Assembly (NCBI RefSeq): GCF_000017405.1
Contig: NC_009667.1
Location: 1,281,001 to 1,345,000 of the forward strand
Length of the DNA stretch: 64,000 nt
DNA from: Brucella anthropi ATCC 49188
GTDB taxonomy: Bacteria > Pseudomonadota > Alphaproteobacteria > Rhizobiales > Rhizobiaceae
Direction of reading: 5' to 3'
Under the pieces are notes generated by a model. That model made no database searches. It saw nothing but the letters and a program-made list of their open reading frames with translations, and was not told where the DNA came from. A program made the position numbers and the translations under genes. Below, piece by piece: positions 62,163 to 64,000 of this stretch. Each line of letters opens with the position of its first letter. The stretch's first letter is position 1.

Positions 62163-63614
62163 TTAACGCTTGTAGGCGCTGCAGATATATTTGGTCTCGA
62201 GATATTCCTCGATGCCGTATTTGGAGCCCTCGCGACCGAGGCCTGACTGCTTCACGCCGCCAAAGGGCGCGACTTCGTTGGAAATGAGCCCGGTATTGTG
62301 GCCGACCATGCCGTATTCCAGTCCTTCGCTGACACGGATCGCACGGCTGAAATTCTCCGTATAGAAATAAGCCGCCAGACCGAAGATCGTGTCATTGGCC
62401 ATGGCGATGACTTCTTCTTCCGTGTCGAAGGCGAAGAGTGGGGCCAGCGGGCCGAAAGTTTCTTCCTTGGCTACGATCATGTCAGGCGTTACGCCCGTCA
62501 GCACGCCCGGTTCGAAGAACAGGCCGCCCAGTTCCTTGCCGCCGGTGATGAGCTTCGCGCCCTTGGATACGGCATCGTCAATATGTGCCTTGACCTTGGT
62601 GATGGCCTTCGGTTCGATCATTGGGCCGATGACGACACCCGGTTCTGTGCCATTGCCGACCTTGAGTTCCTTGACCTTGGCCGCGAGCTTTTCAGCGAAC
62701 TTGTCGTAGATCCTGCGCTGCACATAGATGCGGTTGGCGCAGACACAGGTCTGGCCCGCATTGCGGTATTTGGAAATCATGGCACCGTCGACGGCGGCGT
62801 CCAGATCAGCATCGTCGAACACGATGAACGGCGCATTGCCGCCAAGTTCCAGCGAGATGCGCTTGATGGTCGGGGCGCATTGCGCCATCAGCAGGCGTCC
62901 GACTTCCGTCGAGCCGGTGAAGGAGAGCTTGCGCACAATATCATTGCTTGTCAGTTCGGCACCAATTTCACGCGCCTTGCCGGTAACGATCTGGAGAACG
63001 CCAGCCGGAATGCCTGCCTTTTCGGCAAGAACGCCAAGCGCCAGTGCCGTCAGCGGCGTGAGGTCGGCGGGGCGCACGATCATGGTGCAACCGGCCGCAA
63101 GAGCAGGGGCTGCCTTGCGGGTAATCATCGCTGCCGGGAAGTTCCATGGTGTGATTGCAGCGGTGACGCCGACCGGCTGGCGGATGACCGTCAGGCGCTG
63201 TCCCGCCTGCGGGGCAGGGATAGTGTCTCCATAGACGCGCTTTGCTTCTTCAGCGAACCATTCGATGAATGATGCCGCATAGAGAACTTCGCCGCGTGCC
63301 TCAGCAAGCGGCTTGCCCTGTTCCGACGTCATGATAAGAGCGATATCGTCGGCATTGGCAACGATGAGATCGAACCATTTACGCAGGATCGCTGTGCGCT
63401 CCTTGGCGGTCTTGGCGGCCCATGCCGGGAAAGCCTTTGCGGAAGCGTCGATAGCTTCCTTGATGGTCGCGACAGAAAGAGAGGGAACTGTGCCGATGAC
63501 CGAGCCGTCTGCCGGATTGGTCACGTCGATCTTGGTGCCGTCCGTGGCGTCTATCCAGCGCCCGTCAACAAGGCATTGCGATTTGAGCAGCGAGGGGTCT
63601 TTCAAAGCGAGCAT
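62163..63614 (-). CDS. gabD: Succinate-semialdehyde dehydrogenase (NAD(P)+)
   Basis: An aldehyde dehydrogenase of 483 residues, of the GabD group that oxidises succinate semialdehyde to succinate in GABA use. Visible motifs are TPWNFPAAMITRKAAPALAAG, KLSFTGSTEVGR, the general base LELGGNAPFIVF and the nucleophile in NAGQTCVCANR. It ends with GLGREGSKYGIEEYLETKY, typical of GabD. The divergent IclR gene, with a gap of 135 bp, may be its regulator. Glutarate-semialdehyde dehydrogenase activity is also possible. Confidence 0.9.
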   Translation of the reverse strand: MLALKDPSLLKSQCLVDGRWIDATDGTKIDVTNPADGSVIGTVPSLSVATIKEAIDASAKAFPAWAAKTAKERTAILRKWFDLIVANADDIALIMTSEQGKPLAEARGEVLYAASFIEWFAEEAKRVYGDTIPAPQAGQRLTVIRQPVGVTAAITPWNFPAAMITRKAAPALAAGCTMIVRPADLTPLTALALGVLAEKAGIPAGVLQIVTGKAREIGAELTSNDIVRKLSFTGSTEVGRLLMAQCAPTIKRISLELGGNAPFIVFDDADLDAAVDGAMISKYRNAGQTCVCANRIYVQRRIYDKFAEKLAAKVKELKVGNGTEPGVVIGPMIEPKAITKVKAHIDDAVSKGAKLITGGKELGGLFFEPGVLTGVTPDMIVAKEETFGPLAPLFAFDTEEEVIAMANDTIFGLAAYFYTENFSRAIRVSEGLEYGMVGHNTGLISNEVAPFGGVKQSGLGREGSKYGIEEYLETKYICSAYKR

Positions 63615-63749
63615 ATTGATGTTCCATCCCAGTCTTGCAGAGAAAGCTCGTTCAGTATATTGAACGGCTTACGATATTTTGAATTAAACAGCCCGTAATA
63701 ATCAAAGTCAAACGGTTAATCAGGCGGTCGATCAGGTGAACGCAAAGCT

Positions 63750-64000
63750 ATGACGAAAACGGTGAGCGACGAAGAGAGTTCCCAGAAACTGGTGCCGGCA
63801 GTTATGCGTGCGGCGCAAATTCTGGATCAGATCGCGAAATCCACGCAGGAAGGCGGCAAGGGGTCTGCGGACGGGCTCAAGCTTTCCGATCTGGCCCGTC
63901 GGACTGGCTTGCCGAAAAGCAGTGTGCACGGACTTTGCCAAACGCTGGTGCATCTCAAGCTGCTGAAGCTCAACGGTGACGGAAGCTTCAGCATGGGATC
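63750..64000 (+). CDS. IclR family transcriptional regulator (5' part only)
   Basis: The gene runs off the window; 83 full codons are visible. VPAVMRAAQILDQIAKSTQ leads into the winged helix LKLSDLARRTGLPKSSVHGLCQTLVHLKLLKLN, the IclR N-terminal DNA-binding pattern. The effector domain lies beyond the end. Divergent to gabD, so control of that gene is plausible. The ribosome site is weak. Confidence 0.85.
   Translation, partial: MTKTVSDEESSQKLVPAVMRAAQILDQIAKSTQEGGKGSADGLKLSDLARRTGLPKSSVHGLCQTLVHLKLLKLNGDGSFSMG

Noticed and set aside
1..64000. CRISPR array, prophage, transposase or rRNA operon
   Set aside because: No regularly spaced direct repeats, integrase, transposase or ribosomal RNA sequence was seen. 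The repeats present are dispersed palindromes.

Overview
The window is a gene-dense chromosomal segment of an alphaproteobacterium of the order Rhizobiales, most likely family Brucellaceae (Brucella/Ochrobactrum type). The lipoprotein Pal is recognisably the Brucella Omp16 protein. A PhyR-NepR-EcfG stress module, an RpoH1-type sigma factor, an Irr-box-controlled MbfA and Rhizobiales-style intergenic palindromes all fit. I see no prophage, IS element, CRISPR array or rRNA operon. The content is largely core genome, with one small-gene patch after a tRNA-Glu.

Layout. 0.1-3.4 kb: RcdA/DUF1465 protein, then ruvCAB (Holliday junction processing). 3-15.3 kb: ybgC-tolQRAB-pal-cpoB (envelope constriction) followed by tilS, ftsH and glmM. 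15.5-18.4 kb: two Omp25/Omp31-like beta-barrels and a bile-acid:sodium symporter family protein. 18.5-23.7 kb: serC (with a candidate serC leader RNA), serA, a GNAT acetyltransferase and purA. 23.9-30.2 kb: an uncharacterised bitopic membrane protein, an exported inorganic pyrophosphatase, a GlxA/FtrA-type regulator divergent from a rhodanese, rpoH and rluD. 30.3-33.3 kb: small membrane and secreted proteins, tRNA-Glu(CUC) and a Fur-family regulator. 33.3-40.8 kb: the general stress response (GSR) locus: HWE kinase, DUF1328 peptide, phyR, nepR-ecfG, a CHASE3 HisKA_2 kinase and envelope stress proteins. 41.1-43.6 kb: exbB-exbD-tonB. 43.7-47.7 kb: macA-macB plus a phosphodiester-glycosidase-like protein. 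48.2-50.5 kb: TadE/TadG-like proteins. 50.5-64 kb: dut, Lrp regulator, class II amidotransferase, mbfA, MHS transporter, GNAT, glcB, gluQ, a 3-methyladenine glycosylase, an HNH protein, dsbB, a DedA-like protein, gabD and the start of an IclR regulator.

The most interesting signal is regulatory. Perfect EcfG-type promoter motifs (GGAAC-N16/17-CGTT) lie upstream of phyR, the DUF1328 gene and the double PRC-barrel gene, with two more candidates facing nepR. A further perfect motif faces a stretch of about 180 bp that has no convincing ORF and ends in a strong strand-specific terminator. That looks like an undescribed stress-induced small RNA. Coordinates of start codons were chosen by ribosome binding site and family length, and alternatives are stated where the choice is weak.
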